This document shows, one piece after another, positions 21,539-32,870 of a stretch of 64,000 nucleotides of DNA. The notes under the pieces were generated by a model. It was not told where the DNA came from, did no database searches, and saw nothing but the letters and a program-made list of their open reading frames with translations. The position numbers were made by a program, and so were the translations under genes. Source of the DNA: Ambrosia x helenae (taxonomy: Eukaryota; Streptophyta; Magnoliopsida; Asterales; Asteraceae). The stretch lies in assembly GCA_030844895.1 (NCBI GenBank), contig CM061234.1:10137173-10201172 (forward strand), given 5' to 3'. Position 1 is the first letter of the stretch, and the number at the start of each line of letters is the position of its first letter.

Positions 21539-24500
21539 TTAATTTAGGTCGTTCAACGACAGTGCAGCAAGCTGATCAGCAGGCTGCTGCTGCTGAGCAA
21601 CATTCCTGAGAACCTCCATTGCCTCTGCAACCTTCGCCTTGAGCGCCTCGGGTGACTCGAGCAAGTGTAGAACCTCTGTCTGATCCATCTCCAGTAGCAT
21701 TCCTGTCACCTTTGCTGCCGATTCGGCTTCCAGCTGTTCCACTAATGGGTACAGATTCTCGCCCAACATCTACAACATATTTTACACATTTGTCAGAAAT
21801 GTATTTTGATTGTTTCGATTTTGAAACAATTAGTAAGATGAGAAGAGCGTATTACTGTTCTTTGCTCGGTTGGAGAAGCGTTTGCAAGTGCGGAAGCCAA
21901 CGCACCAATGGGAATTGGCTGCGAGATTCCAGCGGTTTCACGCAACGGCATAGCGTTCCCCATATCATATGGAACAGAACCCATAGAAACATCACGACCA
22001 GGAGGGTAACGGTACACTCGGCCACGCGGCATCATCTTTTGATTTGATTAAAAAATAAGACCGATTAGGGTTTTGTAAAGCTATAAAAACATAGCAAGTA
22101 AAGATTACAATTTACGACAAACCTGCTGCTGCATAAGAGGAACGGGCTGTTGCTGATTCTGCTGCCCAGGAACACCGCCACGCCTGCCACCTGGACGCTG
22201 TCCCTGCTGACCTGGCGGAACCATTGGCATGAAAAAGTTTGGCAGTGGACCTCCACCTGGCCGCATACCTGGAACAAGTTGCTGCTGGTACCCAAAACCA
22301 GGCTATCCATGTACAAGCATAATATTAGGATTATAAATCATAAACGCTCGGGAAAAGGATTATAAAACCATAAAGTGTGATCATGAAATGAGAGGTTACT
22401 TGTGGAGGAATGAACGTAGGCTGAGCTTGACCATAAAACATCTGTTGACCCATACCTGGACCGCCAGGAGGGAACATCGGCATGCGAGGAGCTCCCGCAG
22501 GTGCCATCGCGATTGGGCGCATTTGTGAAAACTGTGCCTGCATGGATGAAATATTAATACATCGTCGTTTTCTACTACATGTAGAAATAATTATCATCAA
22601 ACCTGCAATCGTGCCCTTCTATCTTCTTTGCGTTGCGCAAGCGCTACATAAAGAGGCTTGCCAGCAAGCATCTTGCCATTCATATCCATAAGCTATGAAA
22701 ACAGAAAATGCATGTCAAATTACACGAATAAAAAAAAAAACATTACCATAGTAATTGTAAATATATTTGCTTACCGCTCTAGAAGCTTCCTCAGAAGTAG
22801 AAAACGCAACAAAACCTGATCCTTTGCTAGTTCCATTAGGATCTCGCATGACCTGTCATATAAACAAAAAAAAAATTATAACTCGCGGTTCATAAAATTG
22901 GTTTATTTACAAGTCTCGAGTGCGTTCTGATAAACATACCTTGCAGGAAGTTATAGTACCGAAAGGCACAAAAGCCTCCCTGAGACTTTCATCGGATACA
23001 GTATCGTCTAAATTTTTGATATACAGGTTTAGCCCCTGTGACTTGTCCACGGCCTCCTTCATACTCTGCTCGAACTTCTGCTTCAACTCCTGCTCCCTTT
23101 CATTCTTCTTCTGCGCTTTCCCGACATACCATTCTTTATCATCAAACTTCTGTCCATTAAGGCCGTCTACAGCCTTAGCAGCATCCTCGGTATTCTCAAA
23201 GTTAACAAATCCAAAGCACTTTGAGTTACCATCAGCATCCCTCATCACAACGGCGCTAGTGATTGGTCCATATTCAGTAAACGCCTTCTTTAAATCCTCA
23301 TCGGTTGTTGACTCGGAGAGGTTTTTAACAAAGACATTAGTAAACTTTGTCTTGTCAACAGCCAGGTCTCGTTCTTGTTTGCGCAAGAAAGGACCCACGT
23401 ATACTTGTTTGTCGTTCAAAAGCATGCCGTTGAGTTTCTCAATAGCTTGTTGTGCAGATTCCTCAGTGTCATACTGCACAAATCCGTAGCCCTTTGACTG
23501 GCCAGTCGAATCGGTCGCAATCTTGCACGAGAGAATGTTTCCGAATGTAGAAAAGGTGTCGTGCAGCGCTTTCTGGTCAATCGCCTTATCCAGATTCTGC
23601 GTCATTAAAACAAAAAACAAGAGTGATCAGTAAAAGATGTTACATATACACATAGCAAAATTAGTAGTAACGCTCAGAATTCAGATACCTTGATAAATAT
23701 ATTTCCAGAGCCGCTTTTGCGTACGCTGGGATCCCGATGAGAATACATTATCCTGATTGACTTTCCATTGAGAGGGGTGAAGTTCAGCACCTCTATAGCC
23801 CTCGCAGCTGCCATTAACACAAAAGTAAGAAACAGCTCAACAAGTTCAAATCAGTCAATGATTCGCAACAAAATAATAACCACAATTAATAATATCAAAC
23901 TACTTTTGACACAGTTTGTTACAAGCTATGCCCTTAAAGGCTTGAACGCAACCAATTACGGATAAAACATGAAACTCTTGACTTCCAAATAATTTCAACA
24001 ATTTAGTAGCTAAAAATGTCGCAAGATCTAAAAATAAAAAAGAACTATTCAAATGAATTAACTCATCAACAAATCTCTCCAACTATATGCCCTTGTTTTA
24101 CTTTACAAACAAACAACATAGATACGATATCCATTAACTTATTTCAAACAACTTATTAACATATCCAACGTTCAACTACTATCAATCCCAATATTAAATC
24201 AAGCACATCAAACAAAAGATAAAACACATTATTTATCTAACTATACCCCCGTTTTTTTACTTTCTAAACGAACATTACATCTACCACATTGATCACCTTG
24301 TTTCAAACACCGCCTTATTATCATACACAACCATTATTAACACTAATATTAATATTAATTCAATATCAGATAAAACAATAAACGCATATCACCATAAACA
24401 ACTATAACAAAACAAATTCAAGCAACATCAAATAAAGAATAAACACATTATTTCTTAAACTATATACCATTGTATTACATTCCAAACAAACATTATTTCT

Positions 24501-25483
24501 ACCAAACCTATCACCCTGTTTCGAATAACAACTTACCTACATATTCAACTTTCATATACTATCAATCCCAATATTAAATCAAAGCAAACATCAAACAAAG
24601 GATAAAACACATTATTTCTCAAACTATAACCCCTTTTTATATTTTCCAAACAAACATTATAAACACCATAACCATCACCTTACCTCAAATAACAACATAT
24701 TACCACATTCATCTTTCAACTATTATTAATACCAATACTAAATCAACCAACATCATATAAACAAACAAACAAACAAATACATATCACCATAAACAACTAA
24801 AACTAAATAAAAGCAAACAAATTCAAGTTTTTATATTTATTTTTTTACTGCGCCTCGAGCTTATGCCTTGGTTCGCCTCGAGGCTTACGCTCATGAGGCG
24901 AAGGAAAAAATCCCGAAAGGCTCGTTTCCGTTCTTTTAAACTTTGTAATTCCAAATAAACATTATTTCTACAACATCCATTACCCTATTTCAAACAACTT
25001 CCATATTACTATCAATCCCAATAAAACACATTATTTCTCAAACTAATGAACTATAAGCCCCTTTTTTTACTTTCCAAACAAACATTACATCTACCATATC
25101 CATCACCTTGTTTCAAACAACACCTAACTATCATATACAACCATTATCAACACTAACATTAATTCAACCAGCATCAGACAAAAAAAAACAAACAAATACC
25201 ATCATAACCAACTATAAACAAATAAAAGAACATAATTTAAACATAACTAACCATCTTGAGGATTCATATAGTTAACATAACCATAACCAAGAGACCTTCT
25301 AGTAGACAAATCCCTACACACCCTCACAGACACCACCTGACCCAACTGATTAAACATCTCAAACAACTGAGCATCTGTCACATTAAACTCCAAATCCCCA
25401 ACATACAATGATGTTGGCACAAACTGCTGTCCACCACCACCACCACCATTCACCCCCTGTGATTGCACCACCTGCGCTGCCAT
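21539..25483 (-). CDS. PABP (PAB2/4/8-like): Cytoplasmic poly(A)-binding protein, 9 exons
   Basis: Exons on the minus strand: 25483-25252, 23807-23689, 23596-22940, 22852-22775, 22692-22603, 22537-22400, 22302-22123, 22035-21856, 21769-21539. All introns are GT-AG and the phases agree, giving 634 residues, the normal length. It binds mRNA poly(A) tails in the cytoplasm and links them to eIF4G for translation and mRNA stability. RRM1 spans exons 1-2, RRM2 and RRM3 lie in exon 3, RRM4 spans exons 3-5 (SKGSGFVAF), a Pro/Met/Gln-rich linker fills exons 6-8, and the MLLE peptide-binding domain (GENLYPLVEQLE...KVTGMLLEMDQTEVLHLLES) is in exon 9. I chose MAAQVVQSQG at 25483; an in-frame ATG 14 codons upstream lies in the A-rich leader. 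RRM3 has SKCFGF where SKGFGF is usual. Class II, PAB2/4/8-like, by resemblance. Confidence 0.93.
23850..25245. repeat. Diverged tandem repeats in PABP intron 1
   Basis: The 1.44-kb first intron is built largely of a diverged repeat of roughly 200 bp. Marker phrases ACACATTATTT(C/A)T (near 24227, 24445, 24608 and 25026), CCAAACAAACATTA, TCACCTTGTTTCAAA and ATCAATCCCAATATTAAATC recur in the same order four to five times. A GC-rich GCCTCGAGGCTTACGCTCATGAGGCG piece at about 24850-24925 interrupts it. Confidence 0.7.
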
Positions 25484-25620
25484 CTTTAATTTTTTTTTTC
25501 CAAATTTTTTAAATCTTTTTTCCAAATTTTTTCAATCTTTTTCACTTTTTTTTTTTGCTTTTTTCAACCTCCCTCTCTTCTGGGTATTAAAAAAATCCAA
25601 ACTTTAAGACAGATCTTTAA
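25484..25620 (-). promoter_or_regulatory. A-rich 5' leader of the PABP gene
   Basis: On the transcribed strand the ~75 bases before the start codon consist of A runs of 6 to 13 broken by short TTTGG or GATT pieces. In animals, PABP represses its own mRNA by binding such A-rich leaders. The arrangement suggests the same here, but this is inference and the transcription start is not known. Confidence 0.5.
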
Positions 25621-26100
25621 AAAAGAAAGGTACCCAGATATGATTTTCAAGAAATTTTGAAGAAAAATCAGGAAAATCAGGAATTTTTTTGTTTTTTTTT
25701 AAAGGATAGGGATAAGGGAGAGGGTAGGAAGATAAATATGGATAGTTAGTCGGAGATCCGACCCGAAAACGGGGGTATTGCCGTTAGGTTACGGCGGAGG
25801 AGATGAAAAAAGGTAGGGTAATGAAGAGGGTGAAGATAATATGAGGGTTATCTAGGGCATATGAAGAAGTGTGCTGTGCACGTGGGTGAAAGATGAGGGG
25901 GTGTTTGTACAGTTGGGAAAGTACAAGGACTCGAATGTTATGTGAGGTGTAAAAGTGTAAAGTGTACGATACTTGTTTGTTTAGACCACAAGGAGCGGTG
26001 AGGAAAGAAGTGATGAAGCGTCATGTAGTAATTTTTGGTTTCATGTTGAGGGGATGAAAATTGTGGGGAGTGGAAGGGGGAAAGATTATTATTATTATTA
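25621..26100. other. Upstream region of the PABP gene
   Basis: No gene. The minus strand has an ATATTTATC TATA-like stretch near 25731-25741. An (ATT)n tract at 26086-26100 marks the insertion point of the Helitron that follows. Confidence 0.35.
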
Positions 26101-26281
26101 CTAGTGGTAATGCCCACGCGTTGCAGCGGGTTCGTTACGCGAGGAAAATATAGTCAGTATCTTTTTTTGGTACCAGAACTTCTTATGAAGTGGCATCTGA
26201 AATTCCCGATATTCAAACGTGTTAACGTGTTTCCAAAGATTAAAAGACCGAAAAGATTGATCTAATGTTTTGTTGTTTACC

Positions 26282-27462
26282 TCTATGTGTGAAATTTCTT
26301 TCAATTGCCTATCAGCAAAATAGGCATATAAAGCTCTTAGAACAGCCTGCAATGCACAAATCCATTAAACCCATGTTTACATTGCACAAATCTTTCAATG
26401 GATGAGTTGGGTAACAGGTAATTTACATACGGTTTGGGCCATACCCACCAAAAATAATGTTCATTTGTTTTAAAAATGTAAATAAAAAACTAATACCCTA
26501 AATATTATTCAAAAGCTATATTGATACATAAACATGTATTAAAATACACTTTACAAACACGTTTAACCCGTTTTATTTTTAGTTTTTTTTACCCATTTGT
26601 GGAGGTAAAATTTTGTGGTTGCCTTGTCTTACTTGATGAGATACGACTACAACAGGCGCGCATTGTCGTTCTAACTCAATAATAACCGGCTCCAACTTAT
26701 TATATACACAACTGCAAACTTTTGACGTTGCTTAAAATACCAAAACTTTAATTAGTTACTTTCTATATTTTCAACAGAAATTTTTCCTTATATTTGAATT
26801 CAGTACCTTTATATCATATCAAGATACGACTCTCCACGAGGATATCGATACCTGAGTTTGTCTTTCTTCCTTGACCTTTAAAAAAAAGACCATTGAATGG
26901 AAAGGTATAAAATTACAAAAAAAAAAGAAAAAAAGATCGAATATTTCATATTTAACATACTTGTATTCTTCAGGCATGTTCTTCTTTATTTTTTCATACC
27001 TCATACCGTCACATACACCAACATTTATCTTATCAAGTGCACGCCATTGTATCTATAACGTAAAGAAAGTACACAAAATTTACAAATGATAAGTGATCAA
27101 AGAAGCAATTTATGTGACATGTAAAACTAACCTTGGGAAATCCAGCAATTTGATTTGCAGTCAAAATTGTTCGTTGCAATGTGCTTGTCCAAATCTAGGT
27201 GCATAAATAAAAAAACAATATAAAACATTGCAAACTTTGTGCAACAAACAAAGAAAATGCAAATAGTAAAATAAGTAATAGTTCTTACAAAAGCATTTTT
27301 TTGAAGGCAAGATAGTTCATGTAGGCCTTCAATTGAATGTTATAAGAGGAGGAATGATAAGTGATAAAAGAAGCAATTTATGTGACATGTAAAACTAACC
27401 TTGAGAAATCCAGCAATTTGATTTGCAGTCAAAATTGTTCGTTGCAATGTGCTTGTCCAAAT
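26282..27462 (-). pseudogene. F2KP (fragment): Captured F2KP phosphatase-domain exons
   Basis: Minus-strand pieces in gene order: IWTSTLQRTILTANQIAGFPK (27400-27462, and again at 27132-27194), IQWRALDKINVGVCDGMRYEKIKKNMPEEYK (27052-26961), KKDKLRYRYPRGESYL (~26870-26815), KLEPVIIELERQCAPVVVVSHQ (~26700-26635), AVLRALYAYFADRQLKEISHIEV (~26350-26282). These match the bisphosphatase half of plant F2KP, which sets fructose-2,6-bisphosphate levels in the cytosol. Splice-site GT/AG bases are still present, so capture was from genomic DNA. The kinase half and the end are absent and one exon is doubled, so no working enzyme can come from it. Confidence 0.85.
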
Positions 27463-27623
27463 CTAGGTGCATAAATAGAAAAACAATATAAAACATTGCA
27501 AACTTTGTGCAACAAACAAAGAAAATGCAAATAGTAAAATAAGTAATAGTTCTTACAAAAGCATTTTTTTGAAGGCAAGATAGTTCATGTAGGCCTTCAA
27601 TTGAATGTTATAAGAGGAGGACT
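27088..27623 (-). repeat. 268-bp tandem duplication inside the Helitron
   Basis: 27088-27355 and 27356-27623 differ at only a few bases. The unit holds one captured F2KP exon with flanking intron, so that exon is present twice. Confidence 0.92.
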
Positions 27624-27952
27624 TGAATTTCACAATCAATCTCATTCAATTTGATCCTTAGGGTTACGGAACTTGAAGGGACAAGAGGTTAATGATCTAT
27701 ATTTATGAAGGAAGAAGGCAAATGATTGAAGGGCATGGATGGAAGAAGGAGGGTAGTATTGTAAAAGTCTTTTGATATTGTAAAGGAGGAGGTGGATGAA
27801 ATGTCTATATTACCCTCTTAAGTGTCTTAATTGTCCCATTTATGCCAATAATACCCTTAAATTTCTTGCTTAAATAGGTTGTACATGTTGCTTGTTAAGT
27901 TGTATGGAAATGCAAATTACATTGTTGTACATCACTCCTCCTTTATAATGTA

Positions 27953-29389
27953 CTAGTAGAAAACCCGCGCGTTGCCGCGAGAGCTATAATATAAAGTATG
28001 ATACTCCATATTAGTTTATCAAGTCCATATCCAATATTTTCATATACCAAATTGTCAATGCGACAAGCTTTTCTACGTAAAAATGTGTTCTTAAGCATTA
28101 AAAAAAATCTTCGACTTTAAAGTCTAGCTTTCAAGAACTTAAGCAAGATCACATCACTTCTTCCATCTTTAGATCCAGATGACTTCAGTCATATATTATA
28201 CAAATTTTAACATGGGTATAGTATTATAGCAGACTCCACAAGTTCAATTTTAATTCAATGAATTGGCGTGAAGCAAAGAAAACATAAGTTCTCACTATCA
28301 CAATTATGATGAAACCAAAAGGTCTTGTTATCAATCAACATACCATACTCATTATCCATGAAAATTTAAGTGCGTGTACTATGCAATGTGTTTTCAAACT
28401 ATATTTCACATAGATGTATATAGATAACATAATACTTGTGTTTGTAATGTTGGTAACATTAAATTAAATATGTCTATTATATATGAAGTATATCATTTAC
28501 AAACCATCCAATTGAAAAACAAACAAAAATCTAGTCGCTTTACAGTTTTGCGTAAATATGGCACAAATTAATAACTCTCAAAGAAGGAGAAAAGTAAACG
28601 GAAAATATGAAACTTCAATCAAAAAATGAGATTTTATGTTTTACAATTTACAAATTACACTTTGGCAAACTTTTGACCCATCCGACCTATTTGAACAACA
28701 TTCTTCCTGTCTAATTTTACCTAGTTGGCCCATTAGAGAGTAAAATAACCAAATTCATAGGTCAAGAAATTACCTTTCGGTTTGCCCTAGAAGAAATTCA
28801 AGATGCTTATCAATAGCTTTTTTCTTCTTTTGATCAAGCTCTAACCGATGCTTGTACAACACCTAAAATGACATGATATTTTATAGAAAATAAATATGTA
28901 TCAAAATTATAATGTAAAACAAACCCCTCATATACTAAATTACATATATGACTTACCAACTTCTCAATTTTGTCCAAAATTTCTTCACCTTGGAGATATT
29001 TAGTGCAACTTTTTTCATCCGGAGCTCTTCTTCCTAACCATTAAAGATAATGAACTACAATATTAAGAAGATGACATATACACTTCATCAGAGGCACTCA
29101 AAGGTCTCACCTTCCAATAAACACAATTAAAACAATTCTTAAAGATAATTCAATGGATAATTTATTGGTGTGGTCATGAGGGCAAGGGTGGAATAGAATC
29201 TTAAGATGTGAGTAAGATAATGATGGTAAAATTACAAACATATCCTCCTAAGTGTCTTAATGTTCACAATTATACCCATAATACCCTTAAATTTCTTGCT
29301 AAAATATGTTATACATGTTGCTTCTTAAGTTGTACGAAAATGAAAATGACTATGTTAGCCATCACTCCTCCTTAATAAGATAATATAGA
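27953..29389 (-). mobile_element. Helitron with captured PIE1 exons
   Basis: Directly abuts the previous Helitron. On minus the 5' end is TCTATATTATCTTATTAAGG (29389 down) and the 3' end is a hairpin GCGGCAACGCGCGGG then TTTTCTACTAG (to 27953). The ~200 bases inside the 5' end (29180-29370) match those of the neighbour (27790-27950), so the two are one family. It is non-autonomous. It carries two exon pieces of a PIE1-type gene. Confidence 0.78.
28774..29037 (-). pseudogene. PIE1 (fragment): Captured PIE1 (SWR1 ATPase) exon pieces
   Basis: The minus strand reads ELRMKKVALNISKVKKFWTKIEKL (about 29037-28968) and, after an intron, VLYKHRLELDQKKKKAIDKHLEFLLGQTER (about 28865-28774), each followed by a GT donor. 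This is the HSA region of PIE1, the ATPase of the plant SWR1 complex that deposits histone H2A.Z. The usual Asp between ISK and VKKFW is missing in frame. The ATPase itself is absent. Confidence 0.75.
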
Positions 29390-29634
29390 TATAGATTATG
29401 TGTGTGTGAAAGTTAAAAAAAAAAAAATTCAGCCAATCAAAACAAAAAGAAAGTGCCCCACGCCAAGGTAATTCTCCCCGCCTCCCCTTCCCCGTCCCTC
29501 TTCCAAGCCCACCCGGAGCGGTGTCCCCCCCCCCCTTCAAGCCCCTTTCCCTGCCCCACTTCGGGTGCTCTTAAGATCTAACTAGATTATATTCCGGAAG
29601 TTTTTCGGAATAGATAAATCTATATATATAATAA
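29390..29634. repeat. Spacer with C-rich tract
   Basis: Short spacer between Helitron and Harbinger element, with C-rich pieces (29477-29560) including a run of C at 29526-29535. No gene. Confidence 0.4.
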
Positions 29635-30594
29635 GACTGTGTGTTTGGCTAGAGGTGACCGGTAGCTTTATCGAACAATATTTTGCCACGTCGATGCTTA
29701 CATGACAATGGCTCGCAGCCACAGGTTGATCACTTGATCCCGTTGTGGGTCAAGGTGAGCAGGTGTTTTTTTACCAAACCACGCATTTTTTATAAAACAT
29801 TAAGATTAAATAAAAAGAAAAATACATTGCATTACTAAAAAACATTACACTAAAAAAAAGAAGATTACACTAAACTTAAAAAAAAAACATTACATTTAAA
29901 AAAAAAAAACTTAACATAAGGTAGAGGTTGAGCGTAACATCTGTCACGCCGAAACGTGGTGAAAGTCGTACCCAACCTCCGAGAGGTACTCCACGTGGGT
30001 AAAGGCGAGGAGCACGTCTTCTTTTTCCCCGGGATATCTCTTTTCACCTTTCTGTAGGCGATTTCGAAGTTTCTCGACTTCGCCTTCAAATCCGCGTACT
30101 TCCTGAGAGATGGAGTCACAAGTACGGTTGGTACCCCGGTACCACCCGATAAGGTACCAAACTCGGCTAGGACCTTGTGCCACTGCGGTCCGCGCTACGA
30201 GACCCTGGCTTGTTGAAGCACCGTCACCATGCGCTTGGTTGTACGCGATGATCAGTGCTAGTTCTTCCTCCTCGGTCCATTGCACCATGATTGAAGTTGG
30301 TGGTTTTGAAGATTAAGGGTTTAGGGTTTGAGAATTGTGAAGAAGAATATGTTTGTGAAGAAGAAGAAGGAGAAGAAGTAATATTAATAGGTAAAAAAAT
30401 GGTTGGGTAATAAATGAATTTGGTGAAAAATATTTTTTTTAAATTTAAATTGTTGCCAGCCTGCTAACGGACGTGAGCTGGCTCGCCCACAATCGCTCAC
30501 GCAGGCTTTCACGTGGGGATGTTGTGGTAGGCGCTAGCCACGTGGATCAAATTGTGGCTCACGACATCTTGCCCGCAGGCCACAACACATAGTC
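29635..30594 (-). mobile_element. PIF/Harbinger derivative with Myb-like ORF
   Basis: 960 bp, with ends GACTGTGTGTTTGGC and (inverted) GACTATGTGTTGTGGC, flanked by TAA on both sides (29632-29634, 30595-30597). A 3-bp TAA/TTA duplication is the PIF/Harbinger signature. It carries part of the second, Myb-like ORF of that superfamily but no transposase. Confidence 0.78.
29944..30288 (-). pseudogene. Myb/trihelix-like ORF of Harbinger type, shortened
   Basis: 114 residues starting MVQWTEEEELALIIAYNQ, a SANT/trihelix-like start. Then comes RTCDSISQEVRGFEGEVEKLRNRLQKGEK and EDVLLAFTHVEYLSEVGYDFHHVSA, like the middle of the Myb-like accessory protein that helps Harbinger transposase bind DNA and enter the nucleus. 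Much of the domain between the SANT start and RTCDS is missing, and so is the C-terminal part. Likely non-functional. Confidence 0.55.
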
Positions 30595-30597
30595 TAA

Positions 30598-32770
30598 AGG
30601 AGTAACTAGGGTTGTGCTGGCCCCTTTAGATGTTCTCCATTCTAACCCATTTAACTTGGGTATGGATTTTCTAACCCGACCCATGACCTTGATTTCTTAC
30701 CCATATACCCGCTAATAAAATTGACTGATTTCTTCATTTCCTCAAACCCTACTATTTTAAATCGTTCAGAAACCCTAATCTGTTCCATAAACATATCGCT
30801 GCGTCCAAACTTTTTTTTCAAATGTATTTGTTTCTCCCCTAATTATTCCATTCACCATTGTTGACTCCCGTATTCATTTGATAATCATGATCAATAACCT
30901 TTAATCTCACGAAATATTTTCGTTTAAGGGACACATAGCATTGACATAACCCGTTTAACCGACAATTGATCATACGCTAGGGTTTTTTCGCTCCAATTCG
31001 TCTTCTTCGTGCCTTCGATCCAGCATCAGTGTTCATTTAAAGGTCTGATTTTTTTATGCTTATAGCAGTGTCTTCGTTGATTCATTGATTTTATTCTATT
31101 TTATCACTGATTCTTGTATCTCTTTGCCTTTCATGAAACAATTCCGTCTTTTCTGGATATTTATGCGGTTGTATAAATCGTAGTATGATTCTAATATCCA
31201 CTTAAATCTAATTGTTGATTTTGTTAGGTGAATTTTTTTATTGTAATAACAATTTTTGATTTAGGTCTTCATTTTCATTATATGTCGTTATCCCCTTTCA
31301 TCCCAATCTGATAATTCAATTATCAATATTTTTTTCCAGTTTTTATATAAACTACATGTTGTGATTTATTTATTTTTTGCAATACAATCTCATTTTTTAG
31401 TTCATATGGTTACAAATCTTAATTATGATCTTGAATGTTTCCAGTGATTTGTGGATTGTAGGGAGTAGAGAAGCTGATTGCATCTAAGATTGATGTTGCC
31501 TGGATCAAAACGTAGAAATTACATTCGGTTTCATCGTCACTCCGGGATGGTAAATTTGAATTATTTTTCAGTTTGTTGTATTGTCGCTGTATTTGTTTAT
31601 TTAAAATTCTGTTATGTGTGTTTCATGACTAATTTTTGCAACTACATGTGTGACATCCGTCACCTCCATCTTTAATCAATTTGACAAATTTTGTCCCTAT
31701 AATTTTCAACGTTTTCAAAATTTATTAAAACTTGTGTTACTTTTAAACCTTTAATTTAAACATGAAAAGTTTAACGAAAGTTTGAGGAAATATCAATTGT
31801 TTTTTATTCAGTTGGTTTTAAATAAAAACATAAGTTTATTAAATTAAAAAAAAATAATAATAAATTTTATAAAGTTTTAAAAACATTTTGGTAATTGTTA
31901 TCTAACTTGGTTAGTGTATATTTAAAGGGGAACTAACTAAACTTGAATAAAACTAACTAGTTAGAACTTAAGGGACCTATATTGACAAAGTCTAAAAATT
32001 TCAAAAAAAATCAGGCTTTCTTTCCCTGTCTTCACGCGCAATATCCGGTCGGAATTTTTCCGGTTGGAATCCGGCGAAAACTCCGGCACCTATGAAAACA
32101 GGTTTTAATGCCCAATTACTCACCTTTATTGCTCCATTTGATTATCTCCATCAATTATAGACCTGTTACAAGATTTATTTCACGCTTTAACACGCATTAA
32201 TCATAGTATTATCGAGTTCTATTTCTTGTCACCGCGTACTATTGAAAACCCATCAAATCTATATGTGTAAAACTGAAAATTCATACAATTGTTCACTCCA
32301 TTTCATTCACTGTCCTTTAACCATTGTAAACCCACGAAAAATATCATCCAAACGCGTTCTGGAACTCCTAAATTGGCTCAAAATGTTGCGACCTGCACAT
32401 CTTCTTTTCGGCCCTTAAACGCGATTGTAAGTCTATGTTTATCATGCCATTTTACTTAGTATCAACCTAGGATCAAAAGCCCCTTATCCCTGATCCTGAT
32501 CGAGTGTATGTATTGGGTTATTAATTTTTAGGTCTAGGGTTAGGGTTCATAAGCTACATTTGGGGAAGAAGGTGAATAGGATATAGTGTTTAAAATTATT
32601 TACTTTTCAAATATTTCAACAAAATGCTTAGTGGAGAGACTGGTAGTGCATGTGTATCTGTATAGAACAGACTCGGGTTCGACTCCTTCATAGCACGAGT
32701 CTGTTGATGTTTTTTTATTTATTTATTTTTTGTTGTTTTGTTTATTTATATTATTTATATAAACACATTA
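30598..32770. other. Gene-poor stretch before the gap
   Basis: No protein gene is supported. 30730-31550 looks like a decayed or non-coding transcript start: AACCCTAATC and CTAGGGTTTTTTCGCTCC phrases, then possible introns and a short exon-like piece (31460-31549, EKLIASKIDVAWIK then a stop). The rest is AT-rich. Confidence 0.3.
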
Positions 32771-32870
32771 NNNNNNNNNNNNNNNNNNNNNNNNNNNNNN
32801 NNNNNNNNNNNNNNNNNNNNNNNNNNNNNNNNNNNNNNNNNNNNNNNNNNNNNNNNNNNNNNNNNNNNNN
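32771..32870. other. Assembly gap (100 N)
   Basis: Exactly 100 N, a conventional scaffold gap, so distances across it are unknown. Confidence 1.

Larger units (their letters stand above)
26101..27952 (-). mobile_element. Helitron with captured F2KP exons
   Basis: Read on minus, the right-hand end begins near TACATTATAAAGGAGGAG and the left-hand end is a GC hairpin (CCCGCTGCAACGCGTGGG) followed by CTAG and a T of the flanking (ATT)n. These are Helitron features: no inverted repeats, hairpin before CTRR, insertion between A and T. No Rep/helicase ORF is present, so it is non-autonomous. It carries at least five exon pieces of a 6-phosphofructo-2-kinase/fructose-2,6-bisphosphatase gene, in order and with introns. 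Confidence 0.8.

Noticed and set aside
22920..23489. 189-codon plus-strand frame over PABP exon 3
   Set aside because: Antisense of a conserved RRM exon; it has no protein features of its own.
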